64,000 bases of DNA from Aldrovandia affinis (GCA_029706075.1 JAINUG010000087.1:3085501-3149500); one strand, 5' to 3'. Shown: positions 11,163 through 24,302, counted from the first letter of the stretch. Translations and numbers: made by a program. The notes: generated by a model from the sequence alone, not told the origin.

Positions 11163-13929
11163 CTGTTTTCTGTCATAAGACACATTTGAAAATGAACCCC
11201 AGAGAAAGTTGTTGGATGCACTGTACCAAGTGCCGACCAACGCAACGGTCTTAAGAAGAAAGCGTCCGTCTGAATTCTTTCCCTTAGCTGTATCATTTCA
11301 ACACTGTACTGTAGGTGCAGTACCTCATAGTTATTACTGTATGAGTGATTGTGCACACCTGTATCAAGAGAATTCACCTTTTGGGGCACCCTTCACAGCA
11401 GGCTACAGCAACCCCAGCCCCAGGTACGCTGACAACATGAGCCAATGACCCTATCTCTCCCAGTCACATTGGAACACCCCCCCAGCAGCGCCCAGAGGTA
11501 GGACGCTGCATGTCCTTCTCAGGAGATCATGTGACCCTTCATGCTGAGGTTAATGTTGGGTCTTTCCCCCTGATAGGTGATCTCCCATGATGCTTTGAAA
11601 ATGCATGTAGCCTATAGGAGAAAAAAATACTAGCAAACATATGGCACATGGTTTCCTACTGGTGGAAACTCCTTGTAGTTACTGGGGGGTTTCATGTCTC
11701 TCTGTGGGTATTTCTGAGAGACTTCACCTGTGATAACTGTTAATACATTAATGTTCTTCTGAATGATGATAATGATTAGCGTAATGGCTAATGGTAAATT
11801 GGTCATGGAATGTGTTTTCTCTGTGGAATATTTAGTTTATGACCTTAAATTGTGTGCTTTTTCAGTTATGGGCTATGGCCTGTTTCTTTGTGTTTTAAAT
11901 CTGAACAAAAATGTCATCATTTCTTTGTTGGTATTTTCCGAGGCTAAGGAAGGAACAGGGCGGGGCCGATTTAGTTGAAACCCCACAGTTTCATCTGCCA
12001 ACCTTTCCTCTGGGGGGGGGCTGTGAGAGAAGACAAGGTGTATTACTCCACAGCGCCAAGGCAACCAGGCCCAGGAGAGACCCACCTCCCATGACACAAT
12101 TGGACAAGAGGTAAGAACTGGCAGCTGCCAGCCCAGACCCACATGGACCGGGCTGACATTTACCAACATGTGCTGGCTGTGAAGGTTCGGGGCACTGAAC
12201 AAGGGCTTCGGCAACAATAACCTTTCAGAGCACAGACTCGGCTGTTTCTGAAATGCCAGGCCATACCTGTTGTGGTTTGCATGCATGTTACTTTTCTGCA
12301 GGAGGTGACGTGTGCAAAATATGACAATATCAGCAAGATCAAGTGTTAAAAACACAACAGGTCTATCGGGGGAAGAAGGCAAAGGAAAAACTACTGTAAA
12401 GTAAACCAAAAAAGACATACTGAGACATTGCCTTCGTCTGCTATGATAACACGGCAAAAGGTCATTCTATCTCCAGCTGTGCTCTCTATTACATGTCACC
12501 TGCTACAGGTGAGCAATAACTTGTTTGAAGGAAGCAGATGACGAACCAATAGCTTTAGTCGAATTGTTGATGGTTTAGTTCCCTGAACTTCCATAAAACA
12601 AATAAATAAATATCACATCCTTAATTCACACATAGTCAAGTTGTTAATTACCACCCTCCAGGCTGGTATACCATGCATTTTTGTAATGTCAAGAAATGCT
12701 CATTTTTTGCTGTATTTTCTACAAAGTGGCCACAAAACCCCCTTTAAAACCAGAATGTAGCTTCTGTGAGATGGACATACTTGTAACATGGGCAGCTGCA
12801 CACAGCTTGATTCAGATGAGGTCCACACACATACGGCAATGTGCAGAAACACATTTCTATGACAATGCCTTTGGGCTACCATTACCACAGTTGTTTTTAT
12901 CCTCAACCCCATGAAGAAAAATCTTTTTTTTAATCAAAGCACTGCCCCCCCATCATTATGCCCCGCGCAGTGAACTGTGCTAAGCTGGGGCAGGGGCTGG
13001 GGCAGGCTGATCTTTCTAACAAGCCACAGGCGATGTAGTGTTCTGTACATAGAGCGGTGTTCTTCACGGCTTATAAATGCCCCAGTACAGTCGGTACCTG
13101 TGCACAGACCTTTTAACTCAAGTGTAGTGACCTTGTAATAGTAAAATGCCTTAACACCACACAGTTCAACAGAAACGGTTACCACCAACACATTGTGCTC
13201 TGCCTATGGAGAATACAGCCTCCAATAGAATACAGAATACAAGATAAACTCTGCAGGCTTTTTTAAGAATGAAAGCTTTCTTTTGAATAAATTTGTTTTA
13301 AATTGTTACTCTTTGGCTACACATGGACTGAATACAGTTGATAATATATATTGTTTTACACTGAATAATTCTAATAGTTATTAAAATGTGATATGAAATT
13401 ACAACAGAAATGACAAACACAATTGTGAAAAGGCAGGTTGGCGGTTATTTGTGTGAATATTTTCATTATTTCTCACAAATTTGGTTTATCAAATGTATTG
13501 TTATTATATAAAGGGGATGTGCATGAAAACTTTATCAAATGTGTTTTAGTAGCATACTGCAAATTACTCCAAACACACCTAAAGTCCAGAGAATGTTACA
13601 TTTTCCAATGTATTTGTCCTTGGAAACCTTCAACTGACATGTATCACTCACAGACTCACAGACCCACAGACCAGTTTCGGTTCCCTCCCCCGTGAGGGAT
13701 TTTAAACACAAAAGAGCCTTGCATTACTCGTACCCATGGTTTTTATTAACAATCGCTCCATTTTTAATTGTATATCTATTTTTATTTCAGTGTATAGATA
13801 TCATCCTGCAATTATTTATTTTCCTTGTTTAACAAAGCTTACAAAGAACGCATATGGTTGGAGTTCCATTTAGTTACTCTTATTTGAGCCAACTTCATTT
13901 GCACTGAGACCTTTATCTAGATGATGCCG
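10069..13929. other. single-copy non-coding DNA with small microsatellites
   Basis: Mixed-composition sequence with (TG)n at about 10613-10642 and (CA)n at 11098-11158. The longest frame (194 codons, minus, 11873-12457) has no domain, signal peptide or family resemblance that I recognise and is treated as chance. No splice-bounded exon or transposon end was seen. Confidence 0.45.
11098..11158. repeat. (CA)n microsatellite
   Basis: About 30 CA units with one ACAAACAC interruption near 11117. Confidence 0.95.
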
Positions 13930-14060
13930 ACCCTGACGGTTTACAAGGATGTCATCTAAAGGGTCAAATACAGCTGTCCGAGCCTGACAGGACGTGAACC
14001 ACACTGCCAGGTACAATCTAGCCAGGGCGCGATACCCTGACCACCCTGACCTGCAAGCGA
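13930..14060 (-). repeat. possible degenerate tRNA-derived SINE
   Basis: On the minus strand, a B-box-like GGTTCACGTCC (plus coordinates 13990-14000) lies about 40 bp after an A-box-like TGGTCAGGGTATCGCG (14028-14043), which is tRNA-like spacing. The intervening sequence does not fold into a complete tRNA that I can see, so a SINE head is more likely than a tRNA gene. The body would run towards 13930. Weak call. Confidence 0.3.
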
Positions 14061-15755
14061 GCCCCCAGGGGTCAGAAACCTACAGTTGTTTCACGCCTAT
14101 TCACTAAACTTTGTGCGCTGGTCTGGATAAATAGTTACAGAGTGAGCCACATTTGAGATAAGATTATTTATCTTGAATTGATTGTGTAGCAATTTGGTAA
14201 CTATGGTCAGAATGATGTTTTGGTGTTTGCGCATTCTCGACGTGAACCGCATTATCGAAAGTGAGGAACTCTCCAAAGGACAGTAAAATATTCCGCAAAG
14301 AGCATCTTACAGCCAGCCTATAGCAATGTAGACGTACCGAGATGTGTATTTAAAATACAATGTTATAGGCTACTCTATAAAGGAAACAGTAAAGGTCTCT
14401 ATGAACGGACCGTGAGTAGCCTTACGGAAAGGCGCAGCAAAGCAATGCTTATCTTAATTTCAGAAATGTCTATGAAGACTAGCAGTATCTTTTTGTGTTC
14501 ATATTTGCGATATGCATTTATTTGGTGCTGTCGAGAGAGACACGTGCACGCATATTATTATCTGTGTCAGTCATCCTAGTAATTTCCTGTTATGCGGCGT
14601 TGATAACAAGCAAAACTTATGAATATATTATAAAGTAGGCTATTGAAGCAATGCATATAAATACGTGCTGTATTTCTGTTATTTATCCAAATAGAATGCT
14701 CATTAACGTTACTTCAACAGTATAAGTCAAAGTCTAAGCCTCGTTAAAATACAGAAACGTTGTGCTAATGTATCTTGCAAAAATCTTTTTCTCCTCTCTC
14801 TGTTATTGCACTTGTCTTACACACATCACTTAATTAATTGCCGCTAGAGCCCTCTGACAGTCTATCACGCTGTTTCAGTAGCAGGATTCTCACCTCTCCT
14901 TAGATGCTGAAAGGGAGAAAAATATAGGAGCCGCTACACCGTCTGTTCAGAAGGATCCGTCGCCGTGAGCATAGCTCCTGTTAAAACACGGCGCAAATAC
15001 AATGCAGCAGAAATAAAGATCTATTGTCGCTCAAATTGTGTTTATTTACTTGCTCGCCCGTGAACTGCTAATTGCTTCTCGTTTGATCCCTGATTTCTCT
15101 CTGCCACTGGATTTTTTTTGAACGCAGAACCCAGCTGTGCTATGAGAAAAGTTGTTCATTTTCTGGAAAATGTTCAAGTGTTTCTCCTACCTAATCGTGT
15201 AAGGTACAGCCCTGTACTACAAGGAACACGACCACATTTGTGGTCACTTAACGTTTATCTCAAAACCAGATGCGTTACTGATGCTTTATTTTAAATCAAA
15301 TATTTTCAGGGAACTGACTCAATGTGCGTGCGCACGCAAGTTTTTAATATACTTAATTTGGCAAATAGGCCTACATAAACAGGGATTTATGGTATATAAG
15401 TAAATACTGGTTATATAACCGATTTGTATAGGTAATTGGTCATATTGTGTGAGCCAGCTAGAAAATTCTTAGATTGTTGCATGATAATAAATATGAAATA
15501 GCTTAAATAAATAAATATTCTTGCCCAAATGAAGGTATATTCATTTAATTTACAGACAATGCAACAGGTGACCTGTGATGCCTGCATGTCTGTTGTGCTG
15601 CTGTTGTTTTCTCTTCATTGGTTGTTGTTTGTTTCCCCTGCCTTTTGTATGCAAATATTAGGGTAACCATGAGTGTGTGTTGTATGTCTTTGTCTTTTCT
15701 GATGGCAATGCTGCATTGCTGTCTGAAGCGGAGTTAATCCATGACTTGTGAAAGG
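14061..15755. other. CNE-like single-copy DNA
   Basis: Long complex stretch without tandem repeats or transposon ends. AT-rich, homeodomain-like motifs alternate with CpG-bearing patches at about 14920-15000. No protein-coding exon recognised. Conservation is untested. Confidence 0.3.
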
Positions 15756-16070
15756 CTACGGAAGGAGAGCAAAGACCCCACAAAGCCACATGTGCCTGGT
15801 GTTACTGGCCTGAGACCCTGGACGGCCCTGGCCCGGAGTCCGCTCATCTGAAGAACCTTGCACCTGCAAGTGGTCCTCCAGCCACCACTCTGAAATCCCC
15901 AGGGGTTCGCCACTGCCCCAACAACCCCTGGGGTTCACCAAAGTGGACACGAGATGAGTGGTTGTTCAGCCAATACCCGGGGTCAGCCAAAGCAGTTCCA
16001 AGGCGAGCAGTCACCATCATGGCTCAGCCATTCCTGTGGTTCTGATCATGGCTCACTGGGGCCACATAGC
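15756..16070. repeat. internally repetitive GC-rich segment
   Basis: Variants of GTGGTCCTCCAGCCACCAC and of GGGGTTCGCC / GGGGTTCACC / GGGTCAGCC recur from about 15870 to 16010. A related GTGGTCATCCAGCCACCACC appears again at 16132-16151. It may be an old minisatellite or the remains of a retroposon. The 168-codon frame at 15958-16464 that runs out of it has no recognisable domain. Confidence 0.35.
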
Positions 16071-16075
16071 CTACT

Positions 16076-16125
16076 GTACTTTGGATAAAAGCGTCTGCAA
16101 ATGGCGTATATTATTATTATATATT
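16076..16125 (+). repeat. SINE 3' tail fragment
   Basis: CTTTGGATAAAAGCGTCTGC at about 16079-16098, followed by AAATGGC and an AT/ATT-rich run, matches the shared 3' end of a large group of fish SINEs (typically 'GTAAGTCGCTTTGGATAAAAGCGTCTGCTAAATG'). The head of the element is not evident upstream. Confidence 0.6.
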
Positions 16126-16399
16126 AAGTCGAGTGGTCATCCAGCCACCACCCCAGGAGTAGCTCACAGAGCTCGCCAAAGCGGGAGCATGGTGATGGGT
16201 CCTCCAGCTGGACCCCGTGTCATCAGGCTTCCGGAAGGGCACTGGGAACACTGCTGGCTTGATCACTCTGTATGTATTTATGTTGTGCCGCTGTCCTTGT
16301 TTCTGTCTCTGAGGCACGTTCTCGTCCACTTCCTAAGCTCATTGGAAATGTCTAATAAAGCTGGCAGCAAAATGTTTAACTCCACCACCGGTGTCAGTC

Positions 16400-18110
16400 T
16401 GGCTATTTGGATACTAACGCCACAATACTGCAGTGAAACCATAACCGAATTTTATAAAGTGTGAAAGTTTAATTTGTTCACTTGCTTTTTTGTGCGCACT
16501 ACGTTGTTGCTCCTCCCGCAGAATTTCTGCTGGGCATGTGGACTACAAGGAGTCGCAATCTCACTGACTCTCCCTGCTCTCGCACATCTGCCCCCATTCT
16601 GCCACATGAGAGTAGGGGGGAGCCTACAGAGTTTACGGAAATGACCGTTTATATGTTGATATGTTGAAGGTTGCCATGTAGCCATAGATACCAAATAAAT
16701 TCTGAGAAGATGTGTAGCGGGTGGCACTGGTACGTGAGCATCCGCTACAGAAAGTGACGTGGATAAGAGTGTGATTCGCTCCCAGAGTTAGAGACTTGAG
16801 TCTTTAGCTCAGCGAGCTAAATCGCTCTCTTGTCACGTCGAGAACCCTCGGTTACAGATGCCTTAGAGCACTGTTGTCAATTTATTTGAAATATATTATG
16901 TGCTACTTGATTGATTTAATTTTTTATTATATATCATGGCGGTTGAATTTGCCATCAGATTTGGAACTTGTCTTTGTAAACACAGTGACAAATTGCATTG
17001 AAGTAGTTTCAAATGAAAGCAAAGAAAACACAGAGAAAGCCCTTAATATGAAAACAAATAAAACTTTAAAGTTCCCTCAGATAAGGTTTAAATTCCGCGC
17101 ATGTTGATAATCTTGTTCTGTTGAGTTTTGTTCTGTTCTGGGGTTTTTTACAGCTTTCTGATGAGGTGTTTGTTGAGTGAAACCAAACTGTGAGATGCAG
17201 CTTCAAACTGTCCCAAGTTTTGTATAATATCCCCCCACCCTCTCTTCTCTCTCTCTGTGAAAGAGGAGATGAGGATTCAATCCAGGGAAAGTAGTGTGAG
17301 TTTAAATGTCCTTGTGATATCTCTCTGGACTGCTGTGCAAGGCCTCCCTATTGGGGGAAACAACAGCATGCCGAACACAGCCCTGCATGTCAAATTCTGA
17401 CTCTGACATTAAATCATACCCAGTTTTTGACATGGGAAATTTGGAAAGTGGGCAGTTGGGAGGGGGCTTAAAAGTTATTTTGAGTTTTCTCTGAATGAAC
17501 ATCAGAGCTGACTCTGCCCTGAAAGAATTTGGCCTTTCAGATCCAAGACAATCTGTGCACACACTGCAAAGGAGTAATTTAGCGAAACATCTTTTTCTGA
17601 AAAACTACATAATTATCGTAAAATAAGAATGGATGGTATGTTATTTTAAATATACATTTTTAGGTTGCAACCTTTTGCAATAGATAGTTTTACTTTTGAG
17701 AATGTTTCATTATGAAACAAAGAAAATATACATCAATGGAGAAAATGGAGAAAATGTGTTATGATTATCAATCAATTAAGAAAAGAAAAAAGACAAAAAA
17801 TACATTCCTCATTTTCTTGCACGGTTAGGTACAATGGACCATCAAAGATATAGCCCTTTGTCTTTAATTGTTGCTGCATAAGAATTTTAAAGTATTCTTT
17901 TTTTATTTTTACATGATACTTCAGTGAATGTCAAACTCTTGATGACGTGTCAGAATAGAAAAACCCTGGATCATAATTCAGGACAAAGCTTTGTAGTGGG
18001 AAATTGAATGTCACCCAACATCTATTGCAGAGCTTTGATTGAATGTATGAGTGCAAAGTGGAACATCATAATGTGCTGTTCATTGCTCTCTATCACATTA
18101 GACGTGTTAA
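16400..18110. other. single-copy non-coding DNA
   Basis: No coding exon recognised. TTTAGCTCAGCGAGCTAAAT at about 16803-16822 resembles a tRNA A-box arm, but no matching B box or acceptor stem follows, so no tRNA is called. The rest is AT-rich without repeat structure. Confidence 0.4.
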
Positions 18111-18114
18111 TAGC

Positions 18115-18285
18115 CTCTCGGGTGGTGTGTTCAGCTAAAGCACTAGTGCTTGCAGCAACGCACTCCACGTACTGGAATTGAATCCTGACCATTTGTTTGC
18201 ATGGGTATGACTGTGGCTGGCACCCTTGCAGGGTGATGCAAAATTGGCCACAGTGTCACCCAGGGGGCAAGGTAACAGTTTCTGG
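18115..18285 (+). repeat. degenerate tRNA-derived SINE
   Basis: A tRNA-like head (about 18118-18190) includes a B-box-like GGAATTGAATCCTG at 18174-18187. The body then reads GATGCAAAATTGGCCACAGTG followed by CACCCAGGGGGCAAGG. The 'CAAAATTGGCCACAG...CACCCAGG' element recalls the body motif of fish SINEs and resembles the AATTGG motif of the SINE near 590. No flanking duplication was found, so it is probably old. Confidence 0.5.
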
Positions 18286-19480
18286 GAAGTGTTTTGGTTC
18301 ATTGCTCATAAGTGTGTCCTCTGGTCAATAGGATATCTGCATTCCAAATGAGGAAACAAGTCAAATAGGGAATACACATTTGTTGAAGGATGTAAAATAA
18401 AGATTTTTGTTTGTTTCTTGCTTAGGAATATATTAAGAATGGTATTATGCCAACACAGTATTACATTTAAAAAAGGCATGACTATAACAAATGCTGACAT
18501 TTCCTCTTCCTGCTGTGCACTTGTTTTGCTAATATTATTAACAAGCTAACCAAGCTAAATGTAAGGCAGTTAGCTAGCTAGGAATAAAACCAGGGTAGCT
18601 TGGTAAAGAAACTATCTGCCCCGTCACAGTGCGGGCTGATACACTAAATGAAAAATTTCAGAAACAACAAGAATATACACCTTAAAAATGGTTCGCTTGA
18701 CAAATAATAGATTTGATCAGCATTGTCCCTGTTTAACTTTAGTCATCCTTTACTGCCTCTCCCACTAATTGTAATGGCCTATCCCTTGGGAAGACGTCAA
18801 GCTAGGCACACAAGCTAGCTAGCTTGCTTTTTTGTTAGCTGGGTAGGAAGTTGAAGAAGCCACATTGAACCTCAAAACTACCAAGGCAAAGCAAGCTTCA
18901 GGGTAGTATTCTTCTAATGAGGTTGATTCGATACGGTAGGATATACATAAAAATTCTAATAAAATTCAGAGCTGTCAATTACTTTTTGATCACTTAATAA
19001 CCAGGCTGAGAGACAATGAGATGACCACCAGAATGATGTGTCACTGATGTGTGTGTGTGTGTCCAAGGTCAAGGCAGTGATACAGAGTGCAGATGCCCGG
19101 CTGCAATATATGTACTCCAATCACTGTGTTTATGTATAGTACTCCAATTAAAATGGAATCACAAATGACACAAATAAAATGGAATTACAATGGTGGTGGT
19201 TGTAAAAATTATCCAAAGTCGTCAATTATAATCAGGTTTTTCCGACTAGTTGGCACACCCCTAAAATATATTAGACATTTTAAAATTCAGAACAGGACAG
19301 GTGCAATTCACTGTGGACTGGACCTGTGGAGCCATGGAAATCCTGTAACAGAACCAGTTGTGAAAAAACCCCATAAACATTTGTGTTGCCAGAGGGAGAA
19401 ACCTGAATGGATTCCATGTATCTGTACAATGCTGTACCGAGGTTAAATGTGGAATTGTACACCAAAGTTTATGTTTCAAG
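18286..19480. other. single-copy non-coding DNA
   Basis: AT-rich sequence with a cluster of AGCTAGCT-type palindromic tetramers at about 18545-18840. No exon, RNA gene or transposon end recognised. Confidence 0.45.
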
Positions 19481-20300
19481 GTTTTTTTTTAGACCAGAAC
19501 TATTTGGACAGAGGAGGTTTTAGCGATGCTAATTGAGGTGTTTTTCTTGTCCTCGTAGGCTACAGCAGGTCTGAGGTTAATTTCTTTACAAGGGCCAGGA
19601 CTTACAGGGCAATTGTACAATGATTGAGGGTTTCCTCGACTCTCTGGCATTTAAAATCCATGATTTATGCCTCGCAAAACCCCAGCGCTTAATTTCTCCT
19701 CTGTGGTTTTTTGTGGGAGGAGCAGTAGGATACATTCTGCCTGTTGTTTAAATAGAGGCTTGGGAGAAGAGCACCGTCGCAATCTGTTTCCTGACAAAAT
19801 GGGCCCCGGGATTGAGCCAAACCTCAGCCCTCCATCTCTGCGACCGTCCCGTGGCAGAGCGAGGACAGGGTGTCAAAACGTTGAGGCATCAGGCAAGTGC
19901 TTTGCTTCAGCCATTAATTGTTTTTGTTCATTTACAAAGTGCAAGGGGGTGTCCCTCTGCGGAACTGCACGGAGCGGCTGCTCAAACGTGGACCAAGAAG
20001 GCTACAGTGTCTATGAGGCCTATTAGGCTGGCCAGGTATTTGGCCTGCCCATTCAAATAATCATTCAGGCGGTGATCTTTGCTCTCAGTTGCGTCTGCAG
20101 GGATACCCAGAATTCCCACCCCACAACAAGACATAGAGGGCCGTTTCTTCTGTTTAACTAATTTCACTCCTGAGGGCATTGGCCATAAAACTAGCAGGGG
20201 CAGCTTGACCTGTACAGCCAGCCCCATGACCGCGGGGCGCCCACGCTGCTACAGGTGACAGGACAGATTCATTTTGACCATACAGGTCAATCTTCACATT
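19481..20300. other. CNE-like block
   Basis: About 800 bp of complex sequence without repeats, containing forkhead/HOX-like motifs (GTTTAAATAG, CCATTAATTG, AAATAATCATTCA) and several CpGs. Overlapping short frames on both strands have no recognisable domain. The texture resembles a teleost enhancer or CNE cluster. Confidence 0.3.
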
Positions 20301-21040
20301 TGCGCACATTGGGAACATTTCTCTTCCCATCTTATGGTCGCCCTGACCCGTCCGTCACAGGTCACCAACCTATTGCTTTAGTGGTCATTTGGTAGAAGAA
20401 GCTGCTGCTTTCAGAGTAGTGCTGTTACCAGCATTGTGTCTTCAGATTAACTACAGTATACTATTAGCTACTTGTAGAGAACCTACTAATCCCACCAATA
20501 GAATATGTCCTTTAGATCACATTTTAAGACTATTCATGGAAAACCAGTTGTTGGATATCACTGTATCACTGTAATAGCAATTTTTCAGTTGTCTGTGGTG
20601 GATTCAATTCCTGCACTAACTATTTTGCTAGTTATTGAAACAGATGAAGTTATCTAATTTGCTAGCTAATCGACTGAAGTTACTGTCACTAGGTAACTGT
20701 GAGCTGACATAGCACTTTTAGGCATGGTGGTGGTCAAGGACAATGACAAAAATGACAATGCTTTGATGTGCTACTCACAGTTGAGAATAAAGCTGTTAAG
20801 ATAGTATCAATGACATTTTTTGCAATTATATGCTAATGCCAAGTGAATTATCATATATGGATCACAGTCCACCGATTTAAGCAATATGATGAAGAAATAA
20901 GTGTGACATAGTAGTTTATTTCAAGCATTTGTTATAATCATGACATGCTTTTTTTCAGGTGATCATTTGTGAAGTGTGAATCATTTCTGATGAGAGGACT
21001 CGACAAGTTGGTTAAATGGCTTGATATGAACACACGGCTG
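20301..21040. other. single-copy non-coding DNA
   Basis: AT-leaning sequence with no exon, repeat or RNA gene that I can support. Confidence 0.45.
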
Positions 21041-21790
21041 TAGTTTAGTCCGAGCGGCAGCCCACACACTGCTCCTGATCTCTCCTCACTCAGCCGCAGA
21101 GCTGCCGGGCCTGCCAGGAACCTTGAGTTTCCGACTGCATTTCCACACGGTCACGCGCAGGTGGGTCAAGAATGTCGTCACGCACCAATACGGAATGAAC
21201 TCGTCCGTGAATTAAGAGACGTCAAGCCAAGGAACCTGAAAAAAAAGGGAACGAGAGAGAGAGAGAGCGAGAAAGAGAAATTGCAAGAGATGCAAAGTCT
21301 GATTCCAGGAGCCACAGGTGGCGAAGGAAGGAAAGTTTACATAAACACACATCAACTGGGGGGGCGCGGCGTCGGGGGCCGTTAGGAGAAGCGGCTAACA
21401 GCGCGCACCGCCACCGTATATCATGTTCACTCTCTCGTGCGGCCGAGATGCAGAGATATTCTCGGCGAGCGGCGCTTCGGGATTGGAAGAATGCTGACGC
21501 CGGCGTGTCTCCCCGGGACGCCCGTTTCGAAAGGAGCTTTATACAACGCCATCCCAGGATTTCGGCCTAATTTATGTCCCCTCCATCTCGAGGTGAGGGG
21601 GCTCACGAATGCGAGGTTCGAGGGCAAGAGCCTGCCCTGTGGGACTCCAACCCTCACTGCACATGCCCCGGCTCTGGACTCTGCACGTGCCTGGACATCG
21701 ATGGAACATTGTCATCCCAGGTCTCCAACAGCAGCTCTAGATACCGACACTGTCTGTGCCGTTGCCGTAGGTGAATGATCGGCTCGCCTG
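21041..21790. promoter_or_regulatory. CpG-dense segment, possible orphan promoter
   Basis: CpGs are dense at about 21340-21560 (GGGGCGCGGCGTCGGGGGCC; GGCGAGCGGCGCTTCGGGAT), unlike the surroundings. Two good plus-strand splice-donor matches fall inside: CGCAG|GTGGGT at 21161 and CGTAG|GTGAAT at about 21770. A 113-codon frame (21437-21778) has no recognisable domain. It could be a CpG-island promoter of a non-coding transcript, an unrecognised first exon, or a GC-rich CNE. Sequence alone does not decide. Confidence 0.3.
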
Positions 21791-23842
21791 TCAGGGTTCT
21801 GAAGCCATCGCCAGGGGGCTTTCCAAGTTCAAGTCAATTGAAGAAAAGTACATTTATTAGGTAATTAGTCTGAAATGTTTTCGCAAAGAGCTAGACAACT
21901 GGGTCGCAGCAGCAGTGTGCATTCGCCGTCCTATAAATCCACACTCCTGAGCTTTAGATTAACACCTGGAACAGCAGGGCCCATCCAATCAATGACTCCA
22001 TTAAAGTACTGGAGTAGGACATGAAAACTAGAAGCTTGAGAATGTAAACTGATATTACAAGAACCCACAGCCAACATGAACACAAAATCATCCTGGATGA
22101 TGCACTAAACGTGCACTTATTACTGGTAAATTTAATCTCTGAGTAATTGATTTTATATGATACTTTTTTTAAAGTACAAGTACACAATACAGTTTAGTAA
22201 ACAATCATTTAATTTAATAAGACAAACTTTTAAATTCCCCCATGATCTGGAAATCTTTTTTTTCCTGTGAAGCTATCTGTTTCCTGAATTTGAGGTAACA
22301 TTCTCTAAGCATTATCTAGCCATTTATAAATCTGATAAATTAGTATGCGCAGCTCAAGGGACACAATCCTCCTCCGTAAATAAACCGAAGGAATGGTTTA
22401 ATGGGTGCAGATGAAAGGGAATATGTCGCATTCCCTGGAATAAGAGGCTCTACACAAGGAATCCTTGATATTCCCAACAGCAGCTTTCATGGCATGTGCG
22501 TCAGCACTATTGGATCTGTTGATAAAAGTGCCAATAAATGTATTTTCATATGACAAAAGCCTGTTTCCAGCCTGTTTGCTGAGTATGGGGTCATGGTTTT
22601 GAGTTTTGGGATTAACATAAGGGGGATGGGGGTGGAGGCAGGTTGGAGGTTGGGTTCCTAGGGACAGATGTACTGTCTTCCAATTAGAGGTTTGTGTCAT
22701 AGAGGATGCCAAAATCCAAACCTTCTTTAATCAGCCCTCACTCTGTTTTATGGAGGGAATGGAGAACGGGGAGGGGCTGAATGACAGCTGGAGGGTTTTG
22801 GCCCTTTTAGGTCAGGAAGTTTTAATGGTCTGTTCATTTTGTGAGAGAATTTACTATAATATTCTCATTGTATTGCAAGCTCAAACACATGCAAGATGCT
22901 TGAAAAAACCTAAGTAAAATGTTTAAAAATTGTCACACGTGAAGTTGGCCTTGGATTGAATCGAAGGAGCAGCACCAAGTTTTAGTCCCTCGCCCCTACT
23001 TCTTCTGCCGAATGGTTTGTTCCTACAGGAAAGAGAACGGAATGCCCACATGCTGTCGAAATGCTCCCAAACGTGCTATTTAATTAAATCACAGCGAAGA
23101 CAACGCTTCGACCCAGCTTGCAAAGAGCGAATGGGCTAAAGCGCTGTCTGCACAACACGCCTGGGAGCCTTCTAACAGCGTGTGGGCATACCGTCCACTC
23201 CCATATATACGCATACCTCTTTGCCTGGCACCTGTGCACATTATGTGCTGTCCCCTTTTTGCATTGGGGACCCTGAAATGATTTACTCGGTGCTTGTTTC
23301 AGGAAAGGGTGAAGGCTGTCCAGGGACAGGAAGATAAAAAGCCAACAAAAAAACGACTTAAATGAACAACTGGAAAACGTGTGTGCGTCTGTAAATGTGA
23401 CTGCTTGGTCGTGATGACCAAACAGGAATCTAAAGCTTGACTTTATGAACGGGTGTTATGAACCCGTATGATTTGAGAAATGGTGGCTAGTTGAAGTGGA
23501 AGGCTTTCATATTATCATTCAGATTAGGCTTTAACAATTATTTGGCACATCAACTAACTTTACCGTGACTTCACATATTTAGTATCTAAATGAAAAAGTG
23601 TTAGAGGCTGTCAATGAGGTAGGATTTCCACCCAATTGTACCTGCATAGTCTGGTTCTGGGTGACATTTTAGAACTAAAAAGGTCAAATTCAGACAAATA
23701 CAAAGATATGATGAGCTATAAATATTTTCTATCAAATTTCTGATTGTTTATTATTTATTTACACTGTTTGCATGAATACTGTTTTATTTGAATTATCCAC
23801 CATCTGCACCACCGTCTATATCTATAACAAACCACAGAACTG
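21791..23842. other. single-copy non-coding DNA
   Basis: Complex sequence with CNE-like patches (about 22400-22560 and 22960-23160). No exon, transposon end or RNA gene recognised. Confidence 0.4.
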
Positions 23843-24302
23843 GCAGCATGGTGGTGCAGTGGATAGCACTGTCACTGCACAGCAAGAAGGTCCCAGGCCT
23901 TCCAGCAAGAGAGGCCGGGGCCTTTCTGTGTGGAGTTTGCATGTTCTCCCTGTGTCTGTGTGGGTTTCTTCCGGTTTCTCCCACGGTCCAAAGACATGCA
24001 CGTTAGGCTAATTGGAGAGTTTAAATTGTCTGTAGGTGTGAGTGAATGGTGTATGTGTCCTGCGATGGACTGGCAACCTGTCCAAGATGTATTCCTGCCT
24101 CTCACCCAATGTATGCTGGGATAGGCTCCAGCCCCCCCGCGACCTTGACCAGGAATATACGGGTTAGATAATGAATGAATGAATGAATGAATGAATGAAT
24201 GAATGAATGAATGAATGAATGAATGAATGAATGAATGAATGAATGAATGAATGAATGAATGAATGAATGAATGAATGAATGAATGAATGAATGAATGAAA
24301 AT
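23843..24302 (+). repeat. tRNA-derived SINE with a (TGAA)n tail and target-site duplication
   Basis: A tRNA-like head (from GGTGGTGCAGTGGATAGCAC at about 23850) is followed by the characteristic fish body (TGTGTGGAGTTTGCATGTTC, about 23928-23947; CAAAGACATGCACGTTAGGC; GCTGGGATAGGCTCCAGCCC, about 24115-24134). It ends in about 32 copies of TGAA (24171-24299). The perfect 10-bp CACAGAACTG at 23833-23842 is repeated at 24303-24312, so both ends are defined. The B box is eroded (GGTCCCAGGCC). The GGATAGGCTCCAGCC segment with a tetranucleotide tail suggests mobilisation by an L2/CR1-type LINE. A 5' part of the usual middle motif has been shortened. Confidence 0.85.

Noticed and set aside
11873-12457. 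194-codon minus frame, one of the longest in the window
   Set aside because: No recognisable domain, no signal or repeat pattern, no splice or promoter context. A frame of this length can occur by chance in 64 kb.
15958-16464. 168-codon plus frame
   Set aside because: Runs across an internally repetitive segment and a SINE tail, so it is not a single gene.
16797-16860. tRNA-like stretch with TTTAGCTCAGCGAGC
   Set aside because: B box degenerate and stems not formed; at most a decayed SINE head.
24171-24299. CRISPR-like regular repeat
   Set aside because: Contiguous TGAA tetranucleotides without spacers; it is the SINE tail.
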